Below, in pieces: positions 18,107 through 26,242 of a DNA stretch of 51,325 nucleotides. Position 1 is the stretch's first letter, and every line of letters begins with the position of its first letter. The notes under the pieces are model-generated. The model searched no databases, was not told the origin of the DNA, and was given only the letters and a program-made list of their open reading frames with translations. Origin of the DNA: JAJKJG01 sp036389455 (GTDB lineage Bacteria > Pseudomonadota > Alphaproteobacteria > Rhizobiales > Beijerinckiaceae). The stretch spans positions 1 to 51,325 of the forward strand of contig DASVPW010000075.1 of assembly GCA_036389455.1 (NCBI GenBank). The letters are read 5' to 3'. The position numbers and the translations under genes were made by a program.

Positions 18107-20875
18107 ATGAACATGGACGCCGCCCGCACTCTCGGCTTCGCCGAGCTCGCCCCGCCGGAGGCGGCCCCGCGTGTTGCGCCCAACACCCCCAAAGCGTCCG
18201 ACGAAGCCGGGCGCGTCACGCCCATGATGGCGCAATACCTGGAGATCAAGGCGGCGAACCCGGACTGCCTCCTGTTCTACCGCATGGGCGACTTCTACGA
18301 GCTGTTCTTCGAGGACGCCGAGGTCGCCTCCCGGGCGCTCGGGATCGTGCTGACGAAGCGCGGCAAGCACCAGGGCGAGGACATCCGCATGTGCGGCGTG
18401 CCGGTCGAGCGCGCCGACGACTATCTCCAGCGCCTCATCGCCCTCGGGCACCGGGTCGCCGTCTGCGAGCAGACCGAGGACCCGGCGGAAGCCAAACGGC
18501 GCGGCCCGAAGTCGGTGGTCCGCCGGGACGTCGTCCGCATCGTCACCCCCGGCACCATCACCGAGGACAGGCTCCTCGCCCCGGGCGAGGCCAACCTCCT
18601 CGTCGCCGTCGCGCGCCGGAAGGCCTCGGACGAGACCTGGGCCTATGGCCTTGCCGCCGTCGACATCTCGACCGGGCGCTTCTCGCTCTCGGAGACCGAC
18701 GAGGCGGGGCTCGCGGCCGAGGTCGCCCGCCTCGATCCCCGCGAGATCGTCGTGCCGGACACCGTCTTCGACGAGCCGGCGCTGCGCGCGCTCTGGCGCG
18801 AGAGCCGCGCCGCCGTGACCCCCGTCGCCCGCGACGGACTCGATCCGGCTTCCGCCGAGCGGCGCCTGACCGACTTCTTCGGCGTCGCGACCCTCGCCGG
18901 CTTCGGCAGCTTCTCCCGTGCCGAGACCGCCGCCGCCGGCAGCGCGCTCCACTACATCGAGCGCACCCAGCTCGGGCAGCGCCCGGCCCTGCAGCCGCCG
19001 CGCCGGGAGGCCGCCGCAGGCGCCCTTGCCATCGACGCCGCGACCCGGGCGAACCTCGAGCTGACCCGCACCCTCTCGGGCGAGCGCGCCGGCAGCCTCC
19101 TCTCCGCCATCGACCGCACGGTGAGCCCGAGCGGCGCGCGCCTCCTCGCCGAGCGCCTCGCCGGGCCCCTCACCGATATCGCCGCCATCGCCCGCCGCCA
19201 GGACGCAGTGGCCTTCTTGGTCGAGGCCGCGGACCTGCGCGAGCGCCTGCGCGCGCTCCTGCGCGCCGTGCCGGACGTCGCCCGGGCGCTGTCGCGCCTG
19301 TCGCTCGACCGCGGCGGCCCGCGCGACCTCGCCTGTCTCCGCGACGGCCTGAACGCCGCCCGCGAGATCGCCCTCGTGCTGGCGCGGGCTCCCGACCTGC
19401 CGGCGGAGCTCGCCGAGGCAACACAAGCGCTTTCCGCCCTCGATCCCGCCCTCGCCGAGGCCCTTGCGGCGGCGCTCGCCGACGACCTGCCGCTCAACCG
19501 CCGCGACGGCGGCTTCGTCCGCGCCGGACGCGATCCGGCCCTCGACGAGGCGCGCGAGCTGCAGCAGGACTCCCGCCGCTTCATCGCGGCGCTCCAGGCC
19601 CGCTATGCCGCCGAGACCGGCTGCCGGACGCTCCGGATCAAGCACAACCACATGCTCGGCTACTACGTCGAGGTGCCGGCCGCCGTCGGTGAGGAGTTCC
19701 TGCGCGGGCCGCAGAAGGAGACCTTCGTCCACCGCCAGACCATGGCGGACGCGCTGCGCTTCTCGACGGTCGAGCTCGGCGGGCTCGAGGCCCGCATCGC
19801 CTCCGCGGCCGACCAGGCGCTGAAGATCGAGCTTTCTATCTTTGACGAGCTCTGCGCCCTCGTCCGCGACGCCGCCCCGGCGATCGCCGCCGCCGCGGCG
19901 GGGCTCGCCGTCATCGACGTGGCGGCGGCCCTCGCGGAGCTTGCCGTTCAGGAAAACTGGACGCGGCCGAAGGTCGACCAGAGCCTCGCCTTCCGCATCG
20001 CCGGCGGGCGCCATCCCGTGGTCGAGGCGGCGCTCAAGCGCGACGGCGTGCCCTTCATCCCGAACGACTGCGACCTCTCGGGCGACACGCGGGCCGGCGC
20101 CGGCCGCATCACGCTCATCACTGGCCCGAACATGGGCGGCAAGTCGACGTACCTGCGCCAGAACGCCCTCATCGTGGTGCTGGCTCAAGCCGGCGCCTTC
20201 GTGCCGGCCCGGGAGGCGCACGTCGGCGCCGTCGATCGCCTGTTCTCCCGGGTCGGCGCGGCCGACGACCTCGCCCGCGGGCGCTCGACCTTCATGGTCG
20301 AGATGGTCGAGACCGCGGCGATCCTGAACCAGGCGACAGAACGCTCCCTCGTCATCCTCGACGAGATCGGCCGCGGCACCGCGACCTTCGACGGCCTCTC
20401 CATCGCCTGGGCCTCAATCGAGCGCCTGCACGAGGAGAACCGCTGCCGCACCCTCTTCGCGACCCACTTCCACGAGCTGACCGGCCTCGCCGAGCGCTTG
20501 GACAGACTCTCGAACGCGACCCTCAGGGTCACGGAATGGGAGGGCGACGTCGTCTTCCTGCACGAGGTCGTCCCCGGCGCCGCCGACCGCTCCTACGGCC
20601 TCCAGGTCGCCCGCTTGGCCGGCTTGCCCGCCGCCGTCGTCGAGCGCGCCAAGACGATCCTCGCCGAGCTCGAACGCTCCGACCGCGAACGCCCCAAACG
20701 CGCCCTCGTCGACGACCTGCCGCTGTTCGCGGCGGCGCCGAAGCCGGCGGTGGTGCCGGCGCCGAAGCGCGACCCGTTACGCGAAGCCCTCGACACGATC
20801 GATCCGGACGAGATGACGCCGCGCGATGCGCTGGAGGCGCTCTACCGCCTGAAGCGGGTGGTGAAGGGCGAGTAG
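18107..20875 (+). CDS. mutS: DNA mismatch repair protein MutS
   Basis: 922 residues from ATG 18107 (ATG 18113 is equally possible). The mismatch-reading Phe-Tyr-Glu motif is in RMGDFYELFFEDA near residue 60. The connector, lever and clamp regions follow. The ATPase has Walker A GPNMGGKSTYLRQ near 673-685 and Walker B LVILDEIGRGTATFDG near 746-760, then FATHFHELTGL. The C-terminal oligomerisation end reads PRDALEALYRLKRV. MutS binds mispairs and recruits MutL. It is followed within 6 bp by a terminator-like hairpin, so it is the last gene of its unit. Confidence 0.97.
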   Translation: MNMDAARTLGFAELAPPEAAPRVAPNTPKASDEAGRVTPMMAQYLEIKAANPDCLLFYRMGDFYELFFEDAEVASRALGIVLTKRGKHQGEDIRMCGVPVERADDYLQRLIALGHRVAVCEQTEDPAEAKRRGPKSVVRRDVVRIVTPGTITEDRLLAPGEANLLVAVARRKASDETWAYGLAAVDISTGRFSLSETDEAGLAAEVARLDPREIVVPDTVFDEPALRALWRESRAAVTPVARDGLDPASAERRLTDFFGVATLAGFGSFSRAETAAAGSALHYIERTQLGQRPALQPPRREAAAGALAIDAATRANLELTRTLSGERAGSLLSAIDRTVSPSGARLLAERLAGPLTDIAAIARRQDAVAFLVEAADLRERLRALLRAVPDVARALSRLSLDRGGPRDLACLRDGLNAAREIALVLARAPDLPAELAEATQALSALDPALAEALAAALADDLPLNRRDGGFVRAGRDPALDEARELQQDSRRFIAALQARYAAETGCRTLRIKHNHMLGYYVEVPAAVGEEFLRGPQKETFVHRQTMADALRFSTVELGGLEARIASAADQALKIELSIFDELCALVRDAAPAIAAAAAGLAVIDVAAALAELAVQENWTRPKVDQSLAFRIAGGRHPVVEAALKRDGVPFIPNDCDLSGDTRAGAGRITLITGPNMGGKSTYLRQNALIVVLAQAGAFVPAREAHVGAVDRLFSRVGAADDLARGRSTFMVEMVETAAILNQATERSLVILDEIGRGTATFDGLSIAWASIERLHEENRCRTLFATHFHELTGLAERLDRLSNATLRVTEWEGDVVFLHEVVPGAADRSYGLQVARLAGLPAAVVERAKTILAELERSDRERPKRALVDDLPLFAAAPKPAVVPAPKRDPLREALDTIDPDEMTPRDALEALYRLKRVVKGE

Positions 20876-20880
20876 CCAGT

Positions 20881-20900
20881 CCGCCTAGCGGCGGTTTTGT
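20881..20900 (+). terminator. Likely rho-independent terminator of mutS
   Basis: CCGCC-TAGC-GGCGG forms a 5-bp GC stem with a 4-base loop, followed by TTTTGT, 5 bp after the mutS stop. Confidence 0.6.
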
Positions 20901-20908
20901 CTCAACCG

Positions 20909-20979
20909 CCGGGCCGACAAGTCGATGCTGGCGCACCGCCTGCCCTCGACCCTGCCGCCGCTCGCGCTCCGCGAACTCC
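20909..20979 (+). pseudogene. Fragment of a comM/yifB gene (Walker A region)
   Basis: About 70 bp matching 26897-26967 of the intact comM gene in this window. AAGTCGATGCTGGCGCA is shared exactly, then CGCCTGCCCTCGA and CTGCCGCCGCTCG, with only about six mismatches and a 2-base gap in the GAGK-coding stretch. It has no frame of its own. Same orientation as the intact gene, which lies 6 kb downstream. Confidence 0.75.
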
Positions 20980-21053
20980 GCGGTATTATGGCGCAAACGC
21001 CAAAGCGGACCTAGCCGCGGTCTCTAGCTCTCCCCAAGAAGTGGGAGAGCACC

Positions 21054-21424
21054 ATGAACGAGTTTCTTCTCGCGAAGCTGGTCGAGGATCTAGAGAAGCT
21101 AGACGCGGTGATCCTTCAATTCGAGCCCGGCTATGAGCTGGCGACCATAGGCAAAGGCGTTCCGGCCGCCTGCGGATTGGTCCCAACGCGGAGAGATGAC
21201 CCTCGTCATCATGGACATCCTCAGGCAGTCCACGGAGCCTATGAGCACGCAGGACATCACGACGGAGCTGTTCCGGGTCCGGGCGCTCAACCACGAACGA
21301 CTCCGTGCTCTTTCATGCCATGACAAAGCGCGGCATGTCCCTCAGGGACTACCGCAACAAGGGCGTGGTCCGGTCGCCTGAAGGGCCGGGGATGTACAAT
21401 CTTTGGGAGCTAGCCGAGCGCTGA
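21054..21424 (+). pseudogene. Small hypothetical (winged-helix-like) gene broken by frameshifts
   Basis: One protein can be pieced together from three frames. MNEFLLAKLVEDLEKLDAVI to ELATI starts at ATG 21054. AKAFRPPADWSQRGEMTLVI then MDILRQSTEPMSTQDITTEL follows. MTKRGMSLRDYRNKGVVRS then GPGMYNLWELAER stops at 21424. The middle looks like a winged-helix/HTH region (RQSTEPMSTQDITTELF). I recall similar intact proteins of about 130 residues in Methylobacterium-like genomes. At least two shifts (near 21150 and 21300) disable it. Confidence 0.6.
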
Positions 21425-21576
21425 ACGCGAACAGGCCATGAACATAATTGCTTGGCCAACCCATTAGCTTTGCGAAGATTCGCGCGAATGCCACCAATCC
21501 CACCCGGTATCCACAATGAATTGTGGGCAAGAGCGCCCCGATTCCTTTGATGGGCAATTCAGTGCGTTTACAAGCA

Positions 21577-21604
21577 AGGAGGCCGGTCTTGCGACCGGCC
21601 TCCT
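21577..21604. terminator. Perfect 12-bp GC-rich hairpin
   Basis: AGGAGGCCGGTC-TTGC-GACCGGCCTCCT, a flawless 12-bp stem with a 4-base loop. No T-run follows on either strand, so it may be a terminator of reduced strength or a repeat-derived element. The 270 bp before it (21425-21695 region) hold no convincing gene. Confidence 0.5.
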
Positions 21605-21695
21605 GCCTGTGGGAAGCTCCGGAGAGTCGATTCGCTTTCGTTGAACAATGTTGGACAATGCCTTCACATTGCAAGGGCATTGTGCGGATATCCAC

Positions 21696-21899
21696 ATGCG
21701 TTCGAAGGAGGCCGAGACCGGAACGACCCAATTTTCCATCACGTTGCCCGACGAAATTGTCGCCGTGCTCCAGCAACTCGTCGCAACCAAATTGTATGGG
21801 AATACACGCGCCGAGGTGGCCCGCACGCTCATCCTCAATCGTCTGGAACAACTGGCGGCTCAGAAGCTTATCAAGCTCCCGGGATTCGCCCCGGAGTGA
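21696..21899 (+). CDS. Small ribbon-helix-helix-like protein
   Basis: 67 residues from ATG 21696. The frame is open back to 21648, but that part reads poorly. TQFSITLPDEIVAVLQQLVA followed by NTRAEVARTLILNRLEQLA fits a strand plus two helices, as in CopG/Arc-type repressors or small antitoxins. No toxin partner follows directly. The next gene is 157 bp away and has its own coupled HTH gene. Just after the stop lies the palindrome GCTGTATACAGC (21910-21921), a possible operator. Confidence 0.6.
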   Translation: MRSKEAETGTTQFSITLPDEIVAVLQQLVATKLYGNTRAEVARTLILNRLEQLAAQKLIKLPGFAPE

Positions 21900-21909
21900 A
21901 TCCATCCCC

Positions 21910-21921
21910 GCTGTATACAGC
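21910..21921. promoter_or_regulatory. 12-bp palindrome, possible operator
   Basis: GCTGTATACAGC is a perfect inverted repeat. It lies 11 bp after the ribbon-helix-helix-like gene and about 135 bp before the three-gene operon. It could be a binding site for either putative regulator. No footprint-like repetition is seen elsewhere. Confidence 0.3.
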
Positions 21922-22055
21922 CGCGCAACACGGCCTTGAGAATCCGGTTGCCGGAACTCGGGTGTGCAATCCGAGGATGACGATAGCTAAATTGCTCGCT
22001 GGGCGATGCGTGGCGTTAACCCTACGGCCACACAGGGGCGTGCTTCCAGAAGGCG

Positions 22056-22559
22056 GTGGAGTTGACTTCTCAGTCAACCGAATCACATATTAGGGCGCTG
22101 GAGGCTGCCAAGCGGCTGATCCTCTTCGATCTCGCGCGCCGACCAAACGAAGCGTATCGGCGGCGTCTATGGCTCACTCCGGAGGTAAGCGCATGGGTGC
22201 AATTCCGAAATGGAACAACTCAGGCGGAGCGCGATCATCGAGCAAACGCGCGCGTGTTCCTGAAGCAATTCGTCATCGGCCGAGATTTTGATGACGACGC
22301 AATGCTGAAGCGCCTCAAGCCCGAGACGGAGGCGTTGTATGCGTTTCGGATCAGCTTCAACCCCAAGCACCGCATCCTTGGCGGCTTCCTGCGCCCAGGA
22401 GAGTTCGTGGCAACGGCTCACCGGAGCCGGCGGGAATTGGAGGACGAAACATGGGTTCCCGCGCGAACTTTGGCCAAAGACCAGTGGGAGGCTCTTTTCC
22501 CTGGCATTCGGCGCCTTAGCGACCAACGGTGCGACCTCCTAAAGGACTTCGAGCTATGA
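22056..22559 (+). CDS. Toxin-like protein of a putative toxin/HTH pair (first gene of a three-gene operon)
   Basis: 167 residues from GTG 22056; TTG 22062 is an alternative. The central part (ANARVFLKQFVIGRDFDDDA, then LYAFRISFNPKHRILGGF and GEFVATAHRSRREL) has the charged strand-rich pattern of RelE/HigB-like mRNA interferases, though I see no decisive motif. Its stop overlaps the start of an HTH gene (ATGA), the toxin-first order of HigBA systems. Base composition is below the genome average. It could equally be an unrelated small soluble protein. Confidence 0.5.
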   Translation: MELTSQSTESHIRALEAAKRLILFDLARRPNEAYRRRLWLTPEVSAWVQFRNGTTQAERDHRANARVFLKQFVIGRDFDDDAMLKRLKPETEALYAFRISFNPKHRILGGFLRPGEFVATAHRSRRELEDETWVPARTLAKDQWEALFPGIRRLSDQRCDLLKDFEL

Positions 22560-22984
22560 CATCTTTCGTGCCCGTGAAAATCGATCCAGATCGCGAAGAG
22601 GACCTCCGAGCGGAAGCGCGGTCAAACATGTTTCTTACGTTGCGGCACGCGGTCAAAGAGCGATGCGTTCCAGCAAAAGACATAGTAGAGGCAACCGGAA
22701 AAGATAAAGGGTATGTCTCCCGTGTGCTCAATGGTACGCATTCGATCGACTTCGAAACCTTCTATGTTTTTCTGGAAGCGCTTGGCTACGCACTCCCGCT
22801 AAATCCTGTGAAAATCGAGGATCTTTGCAAGGCTAATTTTGACGCGCGGACGCCACGAGCGGTACAGAACGCTCAGACGCGTTCGCTGCCGATTGTTATC
22901 CGAGGCATCACTGATTTGGCAAATACAATGCCCAGGATTCCGGGTGGAACGGTATTGCGTTTGCACGAAACGACCACGCCATGA
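22556..22984 (+). CDS. XRE-like HTH protein, putative antitoxin/regulator
   Basis: 142 residues from ATG 22556. A helix-turn-helix is visible at about 33-80 (AVKERCVPAKDIVEATGKDK, GYVSRVLNGTHSIDFETFYV, FLEALGY), in the style of XRE/HigA proteins. The first 25 residues are charged. The C-terminal 50 residues have no recognised domain and could be the partner-binding part. It overlaps both neighbours by 4 bp (ATGA on each side), implying tight stoichiometric coupling. Autoregulation of the operon would be expected for an antitoxin. Confidence 0.65.
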   Translation: MTSFVPVKIDPDREEDLRAEARSNMFLTLRHAVKERCVPAKDIVEATGKDKGYVSRVLNGTHSIDFETFYVFLEALGYALPLNPVKIEDLCKANFDARTPRAVQNAQTRSLPIVIRGITDLANTMPRIPGGTVLRLHETTTP

Positions 22985-23415
22985 GCGAAAGCAACGTCGA
23001 TGTTAGGAGTGTAATCGCGTGCGATGACGTGCGGGTCGAGGCAACTGGGAAGAGTATTTTTATCGGGATATATGATGCAGACATCGCGGTCAGTGCTTTT
23101 CCGATTCAACTTAATTTGAGCTTTGTGATTATTGCGAATGTCAAAAAAGCTGCAAATATTAAGTTGAACACTAGAATCCTTGGCCCGTCGGGCGACCCGC
23201 TTGGGGAGAGCGAAATTAGTTTCGACGTTCTGCAGGATCATTTAGGAATCATGCTTCCGCCCCACCGGCTAACTAACGTGTTTTCCTCCGCGGGCTACTT
23301 AACGTTCCAGGCGCAAGTAGCTGGAGAGTGGAAAGATGTCGCTAGGTGGCGTGTCGAAAAGGGTGCCGTGCTTCTTGAGGAGGCGGCAAAGCTAGGGATC
23401 ACAAAGCCGTTCTAG
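22981..23415 (+). CDS. DUF6941-like protein, third gene of the toxin-like/HTH operon
   Basis: 144 residues from ATG 22981. The start IACDDVRVEATGKSIFIGIY followed by FPIQLNLSFVI is the pattern I associate with DUF6941, a family without known function. The rest alternates short strands, consistent with a beta-sandwich. The middle (VIIANVKKAANIKLN) is AT-rich. Translation is coupled to the HTH gene. The stop shares a CTAG with the stop of a transposase relic on the other strand, showing that the operon was joined directly to mobile-element debris. Confidence 0.6.
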   Translation: MSESNVDVRSVIACDDVRVEATGKSIFIGIYDADIAVSAFPIQLNLSFVIIANVKKAANIKLNTRILGPSGDPLGESEISFDVLQDHLGIMLPPHRLTNVFSSAGYLTFQAQVAGEWKDVARWRVEKGAVLLEEAAKLGITKPF

Positions 23416-23620
23416 GCGGTGGAGTGCCGCTGCCAGTAGCCGCCGAAGTCGACGCTCGGCCCGCGCTTCATGGCGAGGCCGGCCAGCCGCGGGACTTGAT
23501 CGCCGTTCGCCACGCGCCGGTTGTCCTCCCGCCACGTGCTCTCTTGCGCGTAGCGGAGGAGATGGTGGTGGCCGATCTCGGCCCGGCGCATGCGGGAGAA
23601 AAACTCCTCGACCGCGTTGG
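23412..23620 (-). mobile_element. C-terminal remnant of an IS1595/ISXO2-like transposase
   Basis: A minus frame ending at 23412 reads TNAVEEFFSRMRRAEIGHHH, then LLRYAQESTWREDNRRVANG and GPSVDFGGYWQRHSTA. The NAVE.FFS.MRR and YAQE...DNRR patterns are the end of IS1595-type DDE transposases. Compared with intact relatives as I remember them, a few residues after IGHHH are missing. No N-terminus, DDE core or inverted repeats remain. Confidence 0.7.
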
Positions 23621-23627
23621 TGCAGGC

Positions 23628-23800
23628 AGCGGCGAGGCGACGCCGTCGTCCTCGACCGTGAGCCGGACCGCCTTCGCTCCGGCGGGCCGAGATCGAGAGG
23701 CGTCCCTTGCGTCCGCCGGGAAGGTGTGGCGGAGCGCGTTCGTGGCGAGCTCGTTGACGAGGAGCACGAGCGCCGCCGCGCAGGGTGCGCCCGAGCCGGC
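23628..23800 (-). pseudogene. Fragment of a HisKA_2/HWE-type histidine kinase
   Basis: The minus strand encodes LVLLVNELATNALRHTFPAD and then VRLTVEDDGVASPLP. These match LLLNELVTNALRHAFPEG and RIVVEDDGIGLE of the intact kinase at 25335-26078, and the DNA is also clearly similar. Only the N and G1 boxes of the ATPase domain survive, fused to the transposase relic. On the plus strand the end of this stretch reads DELRAALDALYRLKAA (stop 23873), reminiscent of the MutS C-terminus, but too short to trust. Confidence 0.6.
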
Positions 23801-23984
23801 GACGGTCGACGAGCTGCGCGCCGCGCTCGATGCGCTGTACCGGCTCAAGGCGGCGCGGGCGGGGGAGCGCTGAGCGCCTTTGCTGTTGCGCTTCCGTAAA
23901 GGAAGGGTAGCCTTTCGGCGCGAGGGTCCTCTCGGGTCCGGGGCCTGCCTCGCGTCGCACCGGGACCCTCGAGGCGGGCCTGGG

Positions 23985-25238
23985 ATGCCCTTAAGCATGC
24001 GCGCCGCGGCGCTCATTGCCCTTGCGTTCGTCGGGGCTGCGGCCGCATCCGCAAGCCCCACCTTCCGCGCCGACGGCCCCCATGGGGAAGTCTACGGCGT
24101 CTCGGAAGGCTACCCGGTGTGGACGCGGCAGCCGGGCCGCATGCCGTTCCGGTTCTTCGTCGGCACGTTCAGCCACTACGACCAGTACCTTCCGGCGCGC
24201 GCCGTCGCCAACGGCGAAGCCGCGTCCCCGCTGCGCCGGGCCGAGCAGGACGTTGCGGCGACCTACACCTACGACCGCGCCCGGCGCACGCTCGCCGACT
24301 ACGCCGACCGCAATCCAGTCACCGGGCTCCTCATCGCCAAGGGCGACACCATCCTCTACGAGCACTACCAGTACGGCCGCGCCGAGCAGGACCGCTTCGT
24401 CTCGCACTCGATGGCGAAGACCGTCACCGCGATGCTGATCGGGATCGCGCTCTCGGAAGGCAAGATCGCCTCGATCGACGACCCCGCGTCGAAGTACGTG
24501 CCGGAGCTCGCCGGCAGCGAATACGGCGGCACCTCCTTGCGCTCGCTCCTCACGATGTCGTCCGGCGTGCAGTTCCGCGAGGATTACGGCGGCGCCGACG
24601 ACATCTCGCGGCTCAGCGCCGACCTCTTCGGCCCGCGCTCGCCCGGCACGGCCGCCGCCGTGCGCCAGTTCAACACCCGCATCGCGCCGCCGGACAGCGT
24701 CTTCCGCTACGCGAGCGCCGAGACCGAGGTGCTCGGCCTCGTGCTGCGGGCGGCCGTCGGCATGCCGGTGTCCGACTACCTGTCGACCCGCCTGTGGCAG
24801 CCGCTCGGCGCCGAGGCGGGTGCGACCTGGTCAATCGACGGGAGCGGGCAGGAGGCGACCTACTGCTGCCTCACCGCGACGTTGCGCGACTACGCCCGGC
24901 TCGGCCTGATGCTCGCGAACGACGGCGCCTGGAACGGCAGGCAGATCGTGCCGCGTGACTGGGTGATCGAGGCGACGAGCGCGGCGCCGGAGCGGCCGCA
25001 CCTGATGCCCGGCAAGGCGACGCCGTTCTTCGGCTACGGCTACCAGACCTGGCTCTTCCCCGGTCCGCGCCGCGCCTTCGCGCTGTTGGGCATCCACGGC
25101 CAGGCGGTGTTCGTCGATCCCGCGGCGAAGCTCGTCATGGTCCACACGGCGGTCCGCCCGCTCGCGGCGAACGACCCCGGCGGGCGCGAAGCCGTCGCGC
25201 TTTGGACGGCGCTGCAGCAGCAGCTCGGCGGGGAGTAG
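23985..25238 (+). CDS. Exported serine hydrolase (class C beta-lactamase family)
   Basis: 417 residues from ATG 23985; the frame is open to 23880. A signal peptide (RAAALIALAFVGAAAASA) is followed by a beta-lactamase/penicillin-binding fold. The nucleophile motif is SHSMAKT (S-x-x-K), the second motif is RYASAET (Tyr with Ser in place of Asn), and GIHGQAVFVDP replaces the KTG box. Proteins like this are usually esterases or peptidases rather than true beta-lactamases. TYCCLTATLRDYARLGLMLA is a family hallmark. It lies at the edge of the post-mutS island. Confidence 0.85.
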   Translation: MPLSMRAAALIALAFVGAAAASASPTFRADGPHGEVYGVSEGYPVWTRQPGRMPFRFFVGTFSHYDQYLPARAVANGEAASPLRRAEQDVAATYTYDRARRTLADYADRNPVTGLLIAKGDTILYEHYQYGRAEQDRFVSHSMAKTVTAMLIGIALSEGKIASIDDPASKYVPELAGSEYGGTSLRSLLTMSSGVQFREDYGGADDISRLSADLFGPRSPGTAAAVRQFNTRIAPPDSVFRYASAETEVLGLVLRAAVGMPVSDYLSTRLWQPLGAEAGATWSIDGSGQEATYCCLTATLRDYARLGLMLANDGAWNGRQIVPRDWVIEATSAAPERPHLMPGKATPFFGYGYQTWLFPGPRRAFALLGIHGQAVFVDPAAKLVMVHTAVRPLAANDPGGREAVALWTALQQQLGGE

Positions 25239-25334
25239 GCGGCCCGACCGCCGCAGGAGGCGACGTCAGGCGCGACCGATCGGCGCAAACCGCCTCAAGC
25301 GGACGGCCGAAGGGCGAGCAGGGTCTTCAGGCGT

Positions 25335-26078
25335 TCAAGCCGTCCGGCCGAGCACGAGCACCGCCCGCGTGCCCGGCGCGGCGTCTTCCCAGAGAAGCTC
25401 GGCCTTGAGCTGGCGGGCGAGCATCTCGGACAGGGTGCGGCCGAAGGCCTCGCTCGACGGCGCCGCGGTCTCTAAGCCGATGCCGTCGTCCTCGACCACA
25501 ATGCGTCCCCCGCCTTCGGTCCGCCGGGTCGAGATCGAGACCCGCCCCTTCCGTCCCTCGGGAAAGGCGTGCCGGAGCGCGTTCGTGACGAGCTCGTTGA
25601 GGAGGAGCGCCATGGGGGCCGCGTCCCGCTCCGGCACGTCGAGCGGGTCGAGGTCGAGCTTGAGCGCGATCCGCCGGGGGTCGACGGACGTCGCGAGCTC
25701 GCCCGCGAGATCGTCCAGGAAGGCGGCGACATCGAAGCGTCCCGAAAGGCTCGCCGGATCGAGCAGGCGGTACATCGTCGACAGCGCCGTGATGCGCTCC
25801 GCCATGTTGAGAAGGCCGCGCCGCGCCGCCTCGTCTTCCGTGCGCCGCGCCTTCAGGAGCACGATCGAGGACAGGGTCTGGAGGTTGTTCTTGTTGAGGT
25901 GGTCGAGCTCGCGCAGGCGCCGGGTCCGCTCCTCGAAGGCCGCCTGGAGCTCCCGGGTCCGGCGCCGGACCTCCTCTTCGACGAGGGCGTCGACCAGCGC
26001 CGCCCCGGGCCGGTGCGCTTCGTCGCGATCGGGGTCGCGCCCTGTGCGCCGCGTGGGCGCACGCAACTTCTTCAACAT
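25335..26078 (-). CDS. Cytoplasmic sensor histidine kinase (HisKA_2/HWE type)
   Basis: 247 residues from ATG 26078; upstream in-frame ATG 26198 gives a poorer start. A coiled-coil-like region (ELQAAFEERTRRLRELDHLN) precedes the phosphoacceptor region, where the usual DHRVKN-like motif reads HLNKNNLQTLSSI (His at DHLNKNN). The ATPase domain has NELVTNALRHAFPEG and VEDDGIGL. No sensor domain or membrane segment is seen. It resembles kinases of the alphaproteobacterial general stress response family, but no PhyR or NepR is nearby. Convergent with the serine hydrolase and divergent from comM. Confidence 0.8.
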   Translation of the reverse strand: MLKKLRAPTRRTGRDPDRDEAHRPGAALVDALVEEEVRRRTRELQAAFEERTRRLRELDHLNKNNLQTLSSIVLLKARRTEDEAARRGLLNMAERITALSTMYRLLDPASLSGRFDVAAFLDDLAGELATSVDPRRIALKLDLDPLDVPERDAAPMALLLNELVTNALRHAFPEGRKGRVSISTRRTEGGGRIVVEDDGIGLETAAPSSEAFGRTLSEMLARQLKAELLWEDAAPGTRAVLVLGRTA

Positions 26079-26242
26079 GACGCCACTCCGCAATGCCGTG
26101 AGAATAGACCAAAAGCCTACGACTTTGTTCCAATGCGCCCTCCGAGGCCGGGCGTTACGCACAGCTAATGGCGGGGCCGTTCGCTCCTTGTTCTCCAAAA
26201 ACCGCCACGCTAAGGTTGCAGCGAGGTTGCGGGGGCTCCGGC

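Noticed and set aside
17951..20221. Long minus-strand frame across mutS
   Set aside because: Antisense shadow with GC-driven openness; mutS has full domain motifs on the plus strand.
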